Assembly (NCBI GenBank): GCA_037042915.1
Contig: CM073193.1
Span: 7,688,001 to 7,752,000 of the forward strand
Length of the DNA stretch: 64,000 nt
Reading direction: 5' to 3'
From: Auricularia sp. M13
Lineage: Eukaryota; Basidiomycota; Agaricomycetes; Auriculariales; Auriculariaceae
In this document: in pieces, positions 52,380-64,000 of the stretch
Position numbering within the stretch: position 1 is the stretch's first letter
Layout of the letters: each line of letters starts with the position of its first letter
The notes under the pieces: model-generated
Told to the model about the DNA's origin: nothing
Seen by the model: only the letters and a program-made list of their open reading frames with translations
Database searches by the model: none
Made by a program: the position numbers and the translations under genes

Positions 52380-54511
52380 ATGGCTCGACTTACCGCGCTC
52401 CTGGCTCTTGCTAGCGTCGCGGTTGCCTATCCGGCGCTGCATGCGCGCCAGATAACGGTCCAGGAGGCACGCGCATCTTACGACTACATTATCGCAGGCG
52501 GAGGACAGGCTGGTCTCGTCATTGCGAACAGACTCTCGGAGGACGCATCCAAAACCGTGCTTGTCGTGGAGTATGGCTACTTGAACACTGACCCGGCACA
52601 AGAGGAGCCCTCGAGTGCCACGGCGTACAAGCAGCACCTTCTCTACAACGTGACTTCGACGCCGCAACCGGGACTCAACGGCCGGGCTAATTTGACCGTG
52701 TACGCTGCCGCTGTTGTTGGAGGCGGCTCGACCATCAATGGTATGATGCTGGACCGCGGCTCTCCCGACGACTACGACAACTGGGCAAAGCTTGACAATC
52801 CGGGATGGTCTTTCCGCGAGCTGTTGCCCTACTTCAAGAAGGCAAGTTTCGACGCGTGTACCGATGGGCGACCTTCTCGGCCTAATTCTCATACAGGCTA
52901 CGACGTTGACCCCGCCTGAGCCCAAGCTGGCGCGCGAGTTCGGCATTACCTACGACCTCTCCGCGTACGGAAAGAACAGTCCCATCCATGTGAGCTACCC
53001 GACCTACCAATGGCCTGCCACCAGTGAGTACACACTACTCGTTTGATCTCGTTTTCTTCTGAAACGCGCGCAACAGAGGTGCAATATCAAGGAATGCTCC
53101 AAGCCGGGGTCACGCCGCAAAAGGAGGGCGCGCTGCACGCATACGGGCTCTTCTGGTTCCCGGGTGCTCTCGACCCCGTGACCGTGACGCGCTCCTACGC
53201 CGTCAGCGGGTACTACAGGCCGGCCGCTGCTCGCAAAAACCTCGACCTGCTGACCGGAACGCGGGTCAACGAGGTCGTGTTTAACAAGTCGAAGCGCGCA
53301 ACGGGCATTACCCTCCAAGCTCGCACGGCCGATGGGCAGGGCGTGGAGGAGACCGTTCACACCGTCAAGGCTATCCGAGAGGTCGTTCTGACGGCCGGAT
53401 TCCTGCACACGCCTCAAATTCTCCAGCGCAGTGGTATAGGTCCAGCTGAGCTCCTCCATCGCGCAAACATTCCGGTCGTTGTCGATCTCCCCGGTGTCGG
53501 CGCAAACTTCCAGGATCACCCCGCTGGTAGAGCTAACTTCCGCTGTAAGTTGGATCACTTGCATGGCGCGCCGCTTCAGGCTGAGGCACACTGTCATAGT
53601 CGACACGGACGTAATACCGAATCCATCGTTCCTGACCGAAAATGCAACGTTCACAGCCTGGGCTGACGAGCTGTGGGCGACCAACAGAACCGGTATTCTC
53701 TGCTGACTCTACACACCGACGATCTTCGCTCATAATGATTCCTAGGTCCGCGCTCTATTACTGTCGGCAACGTTGGTAGCTGGATTCCACTCAGCGTCCT
53801 TACTCCGGGTTATAAGAGCATCCTCAAGACCATTTCTTCTCAGAAGCTCACCCAGTATCTTCCCAGCATCTACAGCAGCAACTCGGCTCTTCTGGCGGGC
53901 TACAAGGCTCAGCACAAGATCTTGGCCAGCGCGTTCTCCCGTCTGACCACCGGCGTCATCGAGCTCCCCTTCTCCGGGCGCGGATCGTCTTCGCTCTCAC
54001 TGGAACACCCGCTCAGCCGCGGCACCGTCTTGCTCAACCCGGAGGACAAGTACGCAGAGCCGATTATCGATTACAATACGTTTGTCAACCCCGTCGACGC
54101 GCTCGTCGTCGCGCGCGCGGTCGGATTCGTCCGGCGCTGGATGAGCACAGCGGCAATGAAGACGCTGACCCCGTCGAGATAGCGCCGGGCAGCGATCTGA
54201 CGACGGACGACGCGCTTGTCGACAACGTTCGAACCTCCGCCACCCCTACCACCGCGCACGGGTGCTGCACTGCTGCCATGTCGCCACGCAAGTTCGGCGG
54301 CGTCGTCGCGCCTGACCTGCGCGTCTATGGAGTCAGCGGACTGAGCGTGGGAGATATCTCCATTATTCCCCTCATTCCTGGTTCGCATACCTGCTCGACG
54401 GTGTACGCTATTGCGGAAAAGGTGCGTGCATATCTTAGAGAGTGATAGTAACCTGACATTCTTGCTCAGGCTGCGGACTTAATCAAGAAACGGACAGCGG
54501 GGCGGTACTAA
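52380..54511 (+). CDS. secreted GMC oxidoreductase (glucose/alcohol oxidase-like)
   Basis: FAD-dependent oxidase or dehydrogenase of the glucose-methanol-choline family. Start 52380 gives a good signal peptide (MARLTALLALASVAVAYPA); an upstream in-frame Met at 52299 would hide it. FAD fold: YDYIIAGGGQAGLVIANRLS. PROSITE-like motif: AAVVGGGSTINGMMLDRGSP. Second motif: GFLHTPQILQRSGIGP. C-terminus: TTAHGCCTAAMSPRKFGGVV, LRVYGVSGLSVGDISIIPL, PGSHTCSTVYAIAEK | AADLIKKRTAGRY-stop at 54509-54511. The two C-terminal His regions expected in the active site are both present. The intron 52842-52896 is of GC-AG type. The frame breaks by one base at about 54165-54174. Substrate cannot be told; such enzymes often supply hydrogen peroxide for lignocellulose decay. 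Confidence 0.9.
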
Positions 54512-55400
54512 CTGCTCCGGCTCAAGGATCTGCAAGACGCCGCACAAGTGCAAGGCGTTGACCCGTGAGTACTTCTCCTGACGGATGAAATATCTCTTCA
54601 CTCAGTTTAAAGCACTTTTCTCGCAGTGCCGATGAAGCAATAGCTGCTTCTGAACATAATCGAGTGCAAATACGGATGGAGCAGGCCTGCAACTTACTGT
54701 TGTGCAAGTATAACTACTTATATTAGAATTCAGCTCGTACATCGTCCATACCCAACTTAGGTGACTAACAATCGTTTGATTCTTACATACATTGGCATAT
54801 ACTACTTCCTCGTATACCTACATATGTGTCGGGCCATCTGGGCTCATGCAAGCAGATGGCATGCGGATAGTTTTGGGGTTCGTGGGACGAGACTGTATGC
54901 ATCTGGAATCGCAGGACGCAATATGAAGAGGAGAAAGGACTTGTAACTGGCTACTGTCGTATGTTCGTCTTTCCTGCTCAACAAGTCTGTTTGTGTCATT
55001 CGTGCCGGTCCAAGCGAGTAAGCCCGAGTCGCGACGTCGACGAACTCTTGCAAGTTTGATCTCCGGGGCTCAACGCTCAATCATTTGCAATACGTACAAA
55101 ATGTATACTATATAACAAAATGAGGCGAAATCTAAGACGTTCTGAATCAGTGCACTTCCACGAATCTACGATAAATTGATTCGAAACCCACATATAAATA
55201 CAGGCTAGGGCTCCAGTCGGCGCGAAAGGTCGCCTCAGGCGAGAGATGACAGATCACGTGGCGACTGCCAGCTGCAATCGAGGTGGCTGAATCGGCGTCA
55301 TCACGACGAGGAAGCAGAACCGTACTCCAAAGTGGTGAGCGGGTGCGCCACAGGTCGTCGCTACAGCTTGCGGCCAGCGAGTGCGCCGAGCGTTCGGGGT
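54512..55400. other. intergenic, convergent 3' ends
   Basis: About 0.9 kb, AT-rich in the middle (about 54690-55200). No gene, repeat or RNA recognised. Confidence 0.5.
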
Positions 55401-56696
55401 TCATTGTTGTGTCGTTTGGAACGCTGCTGTTGTTGGTGCAGGATAGAAATACGCGTCCTTGCTTTTCTCACAGCGCCAAACGTGATGCTTATTAGCGTCA
55501 GGAGGCAGCGCTCCGAAGCCAAGAAGGAGCCTCCATCCGCCCCACGCGACCTTCGCTAAAGTCGAGAGCCTGGCGGAGTCCAGCAGAATCCTGGAGAGGT
55601 CATGCTTCGTCGTAAGCTTGACTCGGATTGGCCATGCGGGAACGGGCACGCCGATGTGAGCGCGAATGCGCGGTACTATGTCCCGCATGCGCGGGCGTAG
55701 GTCCGGCCGGAAGCGCCAACACCTCCCTGAGAGGTCCCAGAAGAACGCCGGGACCGCTTTCGGTATAGGGTGGGCTGTGGCCGCTGCAGATTTCCAGCGT
55801 GGTGGCCATGTCGTTCCAGTTGTGCCATGGCACTTCACCGGTGAATGCCTGTTCCACATGATGTCAATCTCATGTTCGGAGGCTTTGGAGTTTCAGTCCG
55901 AACTCACCTGGTAGATCAACGAGCCAAACGCGTAGACGTCGCTCGCCGTGGTAGGCTTTCCATCACCGAGGAGGAGCTCTGGCGCGGTAAAGCGCAGTGT
56001 ACCTCCTTGGGGCTCGGCGTCCGACCCAACGCGAAGATTCACGCTCTGCCCGAAGTCGGCGAGCATTGCGGTGCCGTTCTCGTTCACTAATACGTTTTGC
56101 TGGAGCCGGGGACTAGTATTAGATGACTAATAGACTTTCAGGCAACGAGGGGACTAACGCATTTGATATCGCCGTGGACGAAGCCCGCGTCGTCGTGCAG
56201 ATACCTGAGAGCCTCGCCGATTTGGAGAACCTGTTTATGAATGATGTATCTCAATATGGATGCAGATATGGACTCTCATAGATGAGGGGACGCACCAGCC
56301 GACCGCGATCCGCTTTGGGGTGCTCTTGCAGGAACTTGTCGAGGGAGCCCTTGGGCATGAGAGGGAGAACGATGACGTCCCTCTCATCCATCTCCGAAGT
56401 TCCGATGAAGTCGATGATGTGCGGGTGGGAGAATGGGTGCGAGAGCGCGCGCATGGCTGCGAACTCTTGTTTGAAAGTCTGGTAATCGCCGATTAATCAC
56501 CTTGAATCTTTCACGGACAGGATGATTGACGAACCTCTGTGTTCGGTTGGAAGACTTTGAGAGCGACCTCCACGACCAGATCGCCGGTTTTCATTGAGGC
56601 CGAGGCGACGCTTGCTGCGCCGCCCCGGCCGACCTGGCTCTCAACGTGGGCAACTCCGTGGTCTAGTTTGCGGTGCAGCTGAATGTGGAATGTCAT
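55401..56696 (-). CDS. protein kinase, TKL-like, HGD catalytic loop
   Basis: A kinase domain spans most of the product. Gly loop VGRGGAASVASASM, ATP-binding Lys in VALKVFQPN, alphaC region KQEFAAMRALSHPFSHPHII, hinge VIVLPLMPKGSLDKFL, catalytic loop FVHGDIKCQNVLV, DFG in MLADFGQSVNL, then GGTLRFTAPELLLGD and SDVYAFGSLIYQ. The later helices are AFTGEVPWHNW and FFWDLSGRCWRFRPDLRPRM. HGD in place of HRD is common in basidiomycete TKL-like expansions; Asp and Asn are kept, so activity is plausible. Short introns separate the blocks. A frame break lies at about 55748-55756 (a GGGACC run). The tail after 55600 has no recognised domain. Stop at 55403-55401. Confidence 0.85.
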
Positions 56697-57510
56697 GAAA
56701 GTCGAAGAGTGTGAGGGGCCCCGTCCTCAGGTCCAAAGTGGACTGAGAGGGCGTGTTCTAGGGGCTGTTGACAGTCGCTAGTAGTCGGGAAAGCGGGGAA
56801 GGGGGCAAGCAGGGAAGGGGGGAAAGTGTCAAGAAGTGAAACGATGGGATAAGAGCAGCGAGAGAAGCTTTATATGTGGAAAACGATGCTTGCATGAGAA
56901 TGTTTGACCCCAGCACAGTGTTACTGTTGTTATGCCCCCACATGCAAACGTCGGTCAGACGTTGCGTGCCGATCATGCGAGCAGAGCCTTTCGGATGAGA
57001 TTCGAGCTTCAGTCCGTCATCTGCCTATGCAGGTACAGCATTGGCGCATCCGAGCGAAGAGCGTCACATAGAACAGGTGATTGGATGTGAAATTCGCACA
57101 CTGTACCGCCTACAGCAAACGCCATACTGCTGAGGCGATGTCGCGGTAGCCGCAATCGTGTGTATCATGAAGAGCAAAGAGCTTCTGGCCGACGGGAGAC
57201 AATCGCAATCGGGTTTTGTGCGTATCAGGTCGCAATTGGTGCCTTCCTAGCTAAGGTGTCAATTGCAGTAGGCAATAGCAAACGTGCCCGGGTTAGTTCT
57301 GCGCGCCTCGCCCCGGGGATGCCTTTTCAGTTCAGATGCATCATGACAGGCAGCAAAGAAACGTTTCCGAATACGGTATGACAAGGCCGCGCATTGCTTT
57401 GCAGTGAAGAAATATCCCTGAATTATCGGGGCAGAGTGGCGGTTGCAGAGGAAGAACGGACCGGAAGCAAAGTCGGAGGACGCGTCACGCATCCTTTCGT
57501 TCTACGCGCC
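56697..57510. promoter_or_regulatory. divergent promoter region, kinase / RPT6
   Basis: An 814-bp gap between head-to-head starts. On the kinase side about 56775-56835 is purine-rich on + (CT-rich in kinase sense), typical of fungal core promoters. No proteasome-specific element was identified. Confidence 0.45.
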
Positions 57511-58537
57511 ATGGTCGTCCCCGCAAAGTCTGCCGTGCCCTCGGGCGAGCTCAAGGCCTACTACCAGGCAAAGATTGAGTCCGCGGAGCTCACCATCAAC
57601 CAGAAGACCCAGAACCTGCGCCGCCTGGAGGCTCAGCGGAACGCGTTGAACGCGCGTGGTGCGTGTGCTGAACGCTGCTGCTGGTCGGTGGGGAGCTGCT
57701 AATCACTGCTGCAGTACGGCTGCTGCGCGAGGAGCTGCAACTGCTGCATGAACCTGGCAGCTATGTGGGCGAGGTCGTCAAGGTCATGGGCAAGAACAAG
57801 GTCCTCGTCAAAGTCCAGCCAGAGGGCAAATACAGTGCGTTCTTGACAGTGAAGAAACCTTGGATATCTTGCTGAGCATTGTCTGAAGTCGTGGACATCG
57901 ACTCTGAGATCGACATCAGCCAACTAACGCCGTCGCTGCGTGTGGCCCTGCGCTCGGACTCGTACACAATCCACAAGATACTGCCGAACAAGGTCGACCC
58001 GCTCGTCTCGCTCATGATGGTCGAGAAGGTCCCGGACAGCACCTACGAAATGGTCGGCGGCCTGGACAAGCAAATAAAAGAGATTAAGGAGGTCATCGAG
58101 CTGCCCGTGAAGCACCCCGAGCTCTTCGAGGCCCTCGGTATTGCCCAGCCCAAGGGCGTGCTCCTCTACGGACCTCCCGGTACCGGAAAGACGCTTCTGG
58201 CGCGCGCGGTGGCACACCATACCGACTGCAAGTTCATTCGTGTATCTGGTTCGGAGCTCGTGCAGAAGTACATCGGAGAGGGCAGCCGAATGGTCCGCGA
58301 GCTCTTCGTCATGGCTCGCGAACACGCGCCCAGTATCATCTTCATGGACGAAATTGACTCTATTGGCTCCAGCCGTGGCGAGAGTGGGTCTGGCGGCGGC
58401 GACTCGGAAGTGCAGCGCACGATGTTGGAGCTGCTCAACCAGCTCGACGGTTTCGAGTCGACGCAAAGCATCAAGGTAACTTGTTACCTTGCATTCATAG
58501 CTGGGATGCTTACACCCGGCAGGTCATCATGGCTACC

Positions 58538-58569
<32 letters not shown>

Positions 58570-59036
58570 TCGTCCTGGCCGTATAGACCGCAAGATCGAG
58601 TTCCCTCCTCCAGGCCCCGAAGCGCGTGTTTCCATCCTCCGCATCCACTCGCGTAAAGTACGACTCAGTTGCCTCTCCATAAAGTCTGTGTTTGACCTAC
58701 TTGCGCAGATGTCGTTGCAACGCGGCATCAACCTGCGTGCGCTAGCGGAGAAGATGGGTCAATGTTCCGGAGCTGAAGTCCGCGGCATCTGTACGGAAGC
58801 TGGTCAGTCATTATCCTTCAGCTTTTCTTATACAATGTTTACTGAATGTCACAGGCATGTATGCCCTGCGTGAGCGGAGACAACACGTTACGCAAGAGGA
58901 CTTCGAATTTGCTGTGGCCAAGGTGCGTTATCATCTTCGTACTCCCTTCACGTTGGCTAACTGCAAAATCCCACCTGAATAGGTCCTCAAGAAGAACCAG
59001 GATAGCAATACCTCTGTCAGCAAGCTGTTCGCGTAA
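57511..59036 (+). CDS. RPT6: 26S proteasome regulatory ATPase Rpt6 (subunit 8)
   Basis: One of six AAA ATPases of the 19S base, which unfold substrates for the 20S core. [20 protein letters not shown] starts an N-terminal coiled coil ([20 protein letters not shown]). The OB domain is [20 protein letters not shown]. The AAA domain has [20 protein letters not shown], Walker [21 protein letters not shown], pore-loop region [20 protein letters not shown], Walker [17 protein letters not shown], sensor [20 protein letters not shown] and C-terminal [17 protein letters not shown]. Exons join cleanly through short introns, for example after NAR (GTGCGT...CTGCAG) and after GKY. No frame break seen. The stop is at 59034-59036. 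Confidence 0.97.
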
Positions 59037-59575
59037 TGGGCTCGTGTTGCGTGTATATAGGAGGATGATCGTTTTGTTAATCTCGAAGAAGCTTCGGACG
59101 CGCAAATCGTTCTGTTTTCTCTCAACTGCAGCGTCGGCACGCTTTCTTCAATTGCACGAGCAACTTCACCAAAGGCGTCAACCCAGAAGCATTCGCCCGA
59201 ATTCGTGCGAATATGCTTTTAGCAATGTATGTCATTGGCAAGGCGCGATGTCCTGATTTTAGTGGGATGCATTTTATTCTGCTGTAGACGAGACGAGCTT
59301 GGATGATAGCAATAACAATAAACGAATGACACAACAAATCTGCCCCAGGACGCCTACGCCTAATGTATCGAAGAATGTGTGGGCCTTGCCGAGATAGCAG
59401 GAGCATGTAGGTTGCTGCTGCGATGGATGGCCCCAGTACAGGTGTAAGAAGTAAAGTTACAAACGAGGGCCCTTGACAGATCAGTTCCACGGAAACGACA
59501 GATATTCAAACCAAAGCATCGTGAGAGAGCATGAGGGGGCGTGCGCCAGGCGTGTATCGAGATCCTCGTGCGCTA
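59037..59575. other. intergenic, convergent 3' ends
   Basis: About 540 bp between RPT6 and the DUF6533 gene. No gene seen. Confidence 0.55.
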
Positions 59576-61175
59576 TTAGACAGTGTGGGCGGCTGCTCGA
59601 TCCAGGGCGGTGCCGATCGATCTCCAGGACTGCTTCCATAAGCCCTGCAAGCTCTTGTCGCGCTCGGGCAGGTCCATGAACGTCGCCTGCGTCGACTCGG
59701 TGATCACGGTCATGTTGTCGCGCCATGGCCGCTGCTGCGCGCGACGCCGTTTGGGCGAGTTGCCGAAGACGTCCGAGTCGAAGAAGGAGAATTGCTCGTC
59801 GGGGTTCATGGGTGTGCCGTCCAGGTCGTAGGAATGAATCTCATCCTCGGACGGGCGAGCGTGTTTCGGCGTCGACGCGACTGACTGGTTGAGAATCAGG
59901 CGGTGGAGGAGGGCTTGGTTTACCCCCAGATGAGGCTGGGACGAGTGAGAAAATCACTTGGTAGTAGTACAAGGCTGCCCAACTCACCATGCACCCACAA
60001 ACTGCAGAGATGCCGGAAGCAGGATCGTCACGATCAAATTGAAGACTCTGAGGGCGAAGAGCGCGCCGAAGAGAACGATGCCGTCTCGATATAACACCTG
60101 GCTCAGAGAGACATCTATCGGTCGAGGACGATGCGCAGCGTTCAACACGGTGAACAGGAAAACCAAGACTTCCAAGGCGATCTGAGAGACATGAGACGCG
60201 CGCGGTGAGGAAAGACGGAGAGCTTACGGGCGCAGCCCATACACCCCGCATGACCTTCGGCTTTACGAGAGCGCCACAGAAGTTGGGCCCGTATGGAGCG
60301 AAGGAATATGTGTGGGCTTGATAAGGGAACGGGTGAGTATATTGACCTGAGAATCAGGTTACAAAGACGAAGCACTCACGAAGGAGCTGGTGGATAGCCA
60401 CACCGACAACAGCGAGAGTTGCGATGTAGCTGAATATCCAAGCCACGGTGGTGACAGCGATGACCATTCGCTTCTGATCCCATAAGTACCAGACCTGGTC
60501 GGGGCAGCGAATGAGAGGTTCCAGCAAGATACCAAAAATCGGTATCACGTACCTTCAACAGCACGAGATAATTCGCCACACCGATGCTTAGCGCGCCAAG
60601 CGCAAGGTCCATTCCCAACGTGGCTCGGCAGCTGCCATTGCCTGTTTGAGAACGGGAGCAAATGCAATGCTAATCTGACGCACTATGTGTCCGACATTGC
60701 ACCCCACGCGAGGCCGCCAGTCCCTGGAGATGTCCTCATTCAATATAAATGCAATTTCTAACGCATGTTCCGCGACGCACCTCGAACCAGAAACGCCATA
60801 CCAGCAAAACTCATGTAACGATTCACCAGGTAGGCCCATTTTGCGGCGCTGTTGCGAGCGAACCAGACATAGCGGATCTCGTAGGGAAAGAGCACGATTC
60901 CGTCGTAAAGCGCCAAAGTGAACGAGATGACTGTAAAATCAACGTTGCAGTTGAGTGGGTGGTTGCAGCGCGAGAAGCACGCGGGACGACGCGGTGGCAA
61001 TAGGCAGTGTTGTTGGGGAGGTGAGTAACGGAGCCGGCGAGGCGTTCGTCAGTGGTGCGCCGACGACGACTACTGGACGCGTACTTGTGACATAGCGCGT
61101 TAGGAACGCATCGTTGACCAGCGAGACGACGTGCGGCAGGAGCTGCAAGAGCTCGAGGTTGACCCCTCCTGACAT
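59576..61175 (-). CDS. DUF6533-domain polytopic membrane protein (copy B)
   Basis: Likely start 61175 (MSGGVNLELLQLLPHVVSLV; an alternative Met at 61208). The DUF6533 block is ALYDGIVLFPYEIRYVWFAR then KWAYLVNRYMSF, here in a single exon. Later blocks: LSIGVANYLVLLK, VWYLWDQKRMVIAVTTVAWI, FSYIATLAVVGVAIHQLL, then EVLVFLFTVLNAAHRPRP, VLYRDGIVLFGALFALRVFN. A long hydrophilic tail follows (HARPSEDEIHSYDLDGTPMN ... ALDRAAAHTV) with the stop at 59576-59578. About seven membrane spans are expected. Function unknown. Copy A at 33.7 kb splits the same block with two extra introns. Confidence 0.82.
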
Positions 61176-62829
61176 GCCCTCTGGCGCGCGGGAACGTTCA
61201 GCGAGCACGCAGAGTTCAGGAAAGAGAGGATCAGGAGGTCGCGCAGCCGCGTGGTCTTTATGGGGTCAGCTTTCCTCACCTGGCAGATACTGTCCCATCA
61301 CGGCGGATGTGCCGACGAAATATCAAGATCTGCGTCTACATGCCTGCTTCTCAAGAAGCGATGTCTTTGCAACGGTGGCCGTTAGACGTCAACGTGCATT
61401 GTCGCCGTCGAGGGAGCCTCGAGCCCTGCGTCGCTTTCGAAGAGGTTCAGGGTCTGCATGCAGTACAGAGTATGCTCCTGACTGATCACTGCGCGCAACA
61501 AAGTGGATCAGATATGGCACATTGATCCGTTTGCAGCGTATTTTTGGCTCCCGAAGACTCGCAATCTACGCGACGCGTAGAACATCGATCCATCCGTCCA
61601 GCTATGGGAGGACAAGCTATCCATACCTGTGCGCGTGGAACGTCTGAACCACAGGCCCAGCACCTAGGCATGCCATAGCCCAGAGTGTGGACTGTCGTTA
61701 TCATCCCATGGACCTGATGCCAGGGCATGATCCGGATGGCAGCAATCGTGCTCCACGCAGCATCCGACGGTGGGAACTGTAAAAACACAAACTGGGCAGC
61801 GTCGCAGGAAGTCCCGAGAACTCCGAGCAGGTGGTGTCACCACGTCTGGGAACACAGCATGCTCAGCTGGGGAAAGGACCTCTGATGGACGGGAAAGACA
61901 TAGGATTGACAGGCGTTTCATGTTCCCGCATGCCCAATATGGGCGAATGCGACACGGCACACCGTCAAACTTGTGCGTCAAGCCGCCATAATGTGTGCAA
62001 AGAGAGGAAGTGACCGCTGCTGTGACTGGCACAGCAGTGAGTCGCCGAGTCGTGGCATCTGCATCAGTGGCAAATGGAGTACCAGTTGAAGAAGCTCTCA
62101 CCGGGCTATAGTATTGCCAGGCCATGGTTCGTATCCTCGCGTGGACGAATGTCATGTACCCCGACGTTGAAACCGATGGTCACGAGTGCCAGATGCTGCT
62201 CTAGATTCCAGACCATACGCAGTGTGTTGTGGATGATACGCCATGATATTCTCGAGGAGCGGCCGCTCAGATTACGAGTAAAAGACCCAGCCACGTGTTA
62301 GAAAATCGCGCATTACGCTTCCGAAGCGTTCTACTGTGGGGTCCACGAAAGTGTCGATATGGTAACAAGAAGACCAGCCAGAAAGCCCAGAGAATCCCAA
62401 TAATTAGACCAAGCACATTGCAGCAATTGGAGACCCCGACCGTGGCTGCCAGACATAATTGAGCACGCCGCAGAAATTGCACAGTCGACCTGGCACGATT
62501 TGGAACTGTGACGAGGCATGCTCTAATTCGGGAGACCTGGTGCACATAAAGTCCAAATCACGGTCCAAGAATGAAACCATGTTACTGCTGTAAGCCCACA
62601 TCGAGTTGGCAAATGGCAATACAGACCAATGAATCCTGATCAACGTGAAGAGCAGAGGACACCGCATCGCTATATGTGCTCGCTGGTATAGCATTACTGT
62701 GTTCAATATATCCCGAGCACGCGCTTCATGCCCACTTATTTCGGCACGCGATGGTTGACTCGGAGGACGGGAAGAGTGTCGGAGAAACACGCTGAGTTTC
62801 GGGACCATTTACTCGTTCTCAACCGCACC
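61176..62829. other. gene-poor region, possible decayed minus-strand gene
   Basis: Hydrophobic minus-strand stretches at about 62680-62310 (PLLFTLIRIHWSVLPFANS; VGVSNCCNVLGLIIGILWA) resemble pieces of a membrane protein and follow a DUF6533 gene. I could not splice them into a family-like order. It may be a fragment of a third copy or chance. Confidence 0.35.
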
Positions 62830-63856
62830 ATGTCGAACTCTGGAACAGGCCGTCTTGTCACCGAACTTTGGGCTTTCCGCCTGAGCTCTTGCTGGACGAT
62901 ATGATAAATGTCATGCATGACTCGATTGACCAGGCTCTGAATGCCGTCTTTACTCTCTTGAATGAATGGGTGGCCGACAAGGAACGCGCTGCTGGTGGGA
63001 GACGCGACGATGAGCTCAGACTTGAGATTGACCAGGTGTGTACTGCCTTGGCTCATTTAATACACGCGTAAATTGGAATCCAGGGCATCATAGCGTTTCA
63101 AACGCTGCTCGAAAAACATGTGGATCTTGCCGCCGACCTTTTCGAAGTCTGGGCGCTGCGCAATACCTTCGTGCTTGACCCCAAGGATAACGATGAGAAC
63201 GTAGCTAAGCGTGTTGTTGTCCCCCATCATGCTGGGCTGGACCTCGACACACCAGCTGGCACCGAAAGTCGACAATGGGCTGAACTCGACGTGTTGCGCC
63301 GGCGGATTCAAAATGTGTGTGCACTCCGTACACACGATCATGCAAATACTGACATGAAGAGCAGCAACGCAGATTGCGTGTCTTACTCAAAGCCGGTGTG
63401 GCTGCCAGCGCCGCCGAAGCCGAGCGCGCCAGACGACGACATGCGCAATTATCTTTCCTGCAGTATCTGGTTGATGATCCGAATTTGGACAAACGTATGT
63501 TGACCGCACTTGCCCTACGGTTGAAATGCTTATCCATTTTCATTCTAGTTCCTTCCGATATTGCCCAGCTTCTGTCGTCGTTGCATACTCTTCCCAGCAC
63601 AGAACAATCTCTTCAGACCGCTCAACAGGTGGCCGGTGGGCCGCGTGCTTGGGAGGCTTCCAAAGCCGGCTACGTCCAATGGGCCGTCAACAAGGTGCTT
63701 GAGCGTACACGCGCTGGCGAAGAAGGCGTCGCGACAGCTCTTGAACGCGCTGAACGGACTGCGAGCCGGTCGGAAATGGCGGAAGCGCTCGAAGTCACGA
63801 CTGGGAAATCCGTGCAGGCCGGCCGTCATCCACATGATGATCTTATGGAGGAATGA
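62830..63856 (+). CDS. MIS12: kinetochore protein Mis12/Mtw1
   Basis: Subunit of the Mis12/MIND complex linking inner centromere to the Ndc80 complex. ATG at 62830 starts MSNSGTGRLVTEL. A one-base break in a T run (62866-62869) separates this from the diagnostic GFPPELLLDDMINVMHDSID. Conserved helices continue: ALNAVFTLLNEWVADKERAA, then after an intron GIIAFQTLLEKHVDLAADLF, a second part RVLLKAGVAASAAEAERARR, SFLQYLVDDPNLDK and LVPSDIAQLLSSLHTLPSTE. It ends HPHDDLMEE-stop at 63854-63856. The size (about 280 residues) and predominantly helical composition fit. The orthology call rests on the N-terminal block and layout. Confidence 0.82.
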
Positions 63857-64000
63857 GCAGACGTCGTTGTAGCTATGAACCGACTGTAAATCGTTCTTCT
63901 GTTGTGTGTACTGTACGTGCGTGACTATAACACCCGATAGCGACCCGCAAAGTCAGTCCGTAGTCAGGGATCACGGCATTAGAAGCTTGGAACATTACTG

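Noticed and set aside
61664-62800. Third DUF6533 gene on the minus strand
   Set aside because: Hydrophobic pieces exist but neither the LYD/DE..YIW block nor the second conserved block could be found in order.
1-64000. Secondary-metabolite or defence gene cluster
   Set aside because: No PKS, NRPS, terpene synthase, NLR or similar core gene is present. The ABC transporter, GMC enzyme and kinase are far apart and surrounded by housekeeping genes.

Overview
This window looks like nuclear DNA of a filamentous basidiomycete, probably an Agaricomycete. Genes are packed on both strands and split by many short introns of about 45-60 bp (mostly GTNNGN...YAG). Coding sequence is GC-rich. Several proteins belong to families that I associate with mushroom-forming fungi: DUF6533 and DUF6534 membrane proteins, a TKL-like kinase with HGD in place of HRD, and a GMC oxidoreductase. 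I cannot name the species. No tRNA, rRNA or CRISPR feature was seen.

Layout. 1-4688 (+): 3' part of an ABCC/MRP-type transporter carrying an in-frame stop. 5319-8858 (-): MOV10/SDE3-like RNA helicase. 9208-14548: a complete, apparently recent Ty1/copia retrotransposon. 15006-17181 (-): Skn7-type HSF/response regulator. 18949-21627 (+): coiled-coil, disordered protein. 22360-23843 (-): AIF/AMID-like FAD oxidoreductase, head-to-head with a TDG/Mug DNA glycosylase (24283-25860, +). 26181-27356 (-): disordered protein, head-to-head with SEC31 (28026-32965, +). 33744-35373 (+): DUF6533 protein. 37579-38113 (-): NF-YB/HAP3, head-to-head with ATG18 (38530-40200, +). 40.2-44.5 kb is gene-poor with a tandem duplication. 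44550-45235 (+): basic disordered protein. 46668-48146 (+) and 49590-50880 (-): two convergent DUF6534 paralogues. An inverted repeat follows at 51.3-51.8 kb. 52380-54511 (+): secreted GMC oxidoreductase. 55401-56696 (-): protein kinase. 57511-59036 (+): proteasome ATPase RPT6. 59576-61175 (-): second DUF6533 protein. 62830-63856 (+): kinetochore protein MIS12/MTW1.

Most genes are unrelated housekeeping or regulatory functions (COPII coat, autophagy, proteasome, kinetochore, CCAAT factor, stress regulator, base-excision repair). I see no biosynthetic cluster or operon-like system. The most unusual signals are: the copia element, with non-TG/CA LTR ends and a primer site matching the anticodon arm of initiator tRNA; micro-exons of 14-20 nt in several genes, including the same 14-nt exon in both DUF6534 paralogues and a 19-nt exon coding the glycosylase active site; and many one-base frame breaks in otherwise conserved genes, which I read mainly as consensus indel errors. 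All exon boundaries were derived by eye from splice motifs and reading-frame continuity.
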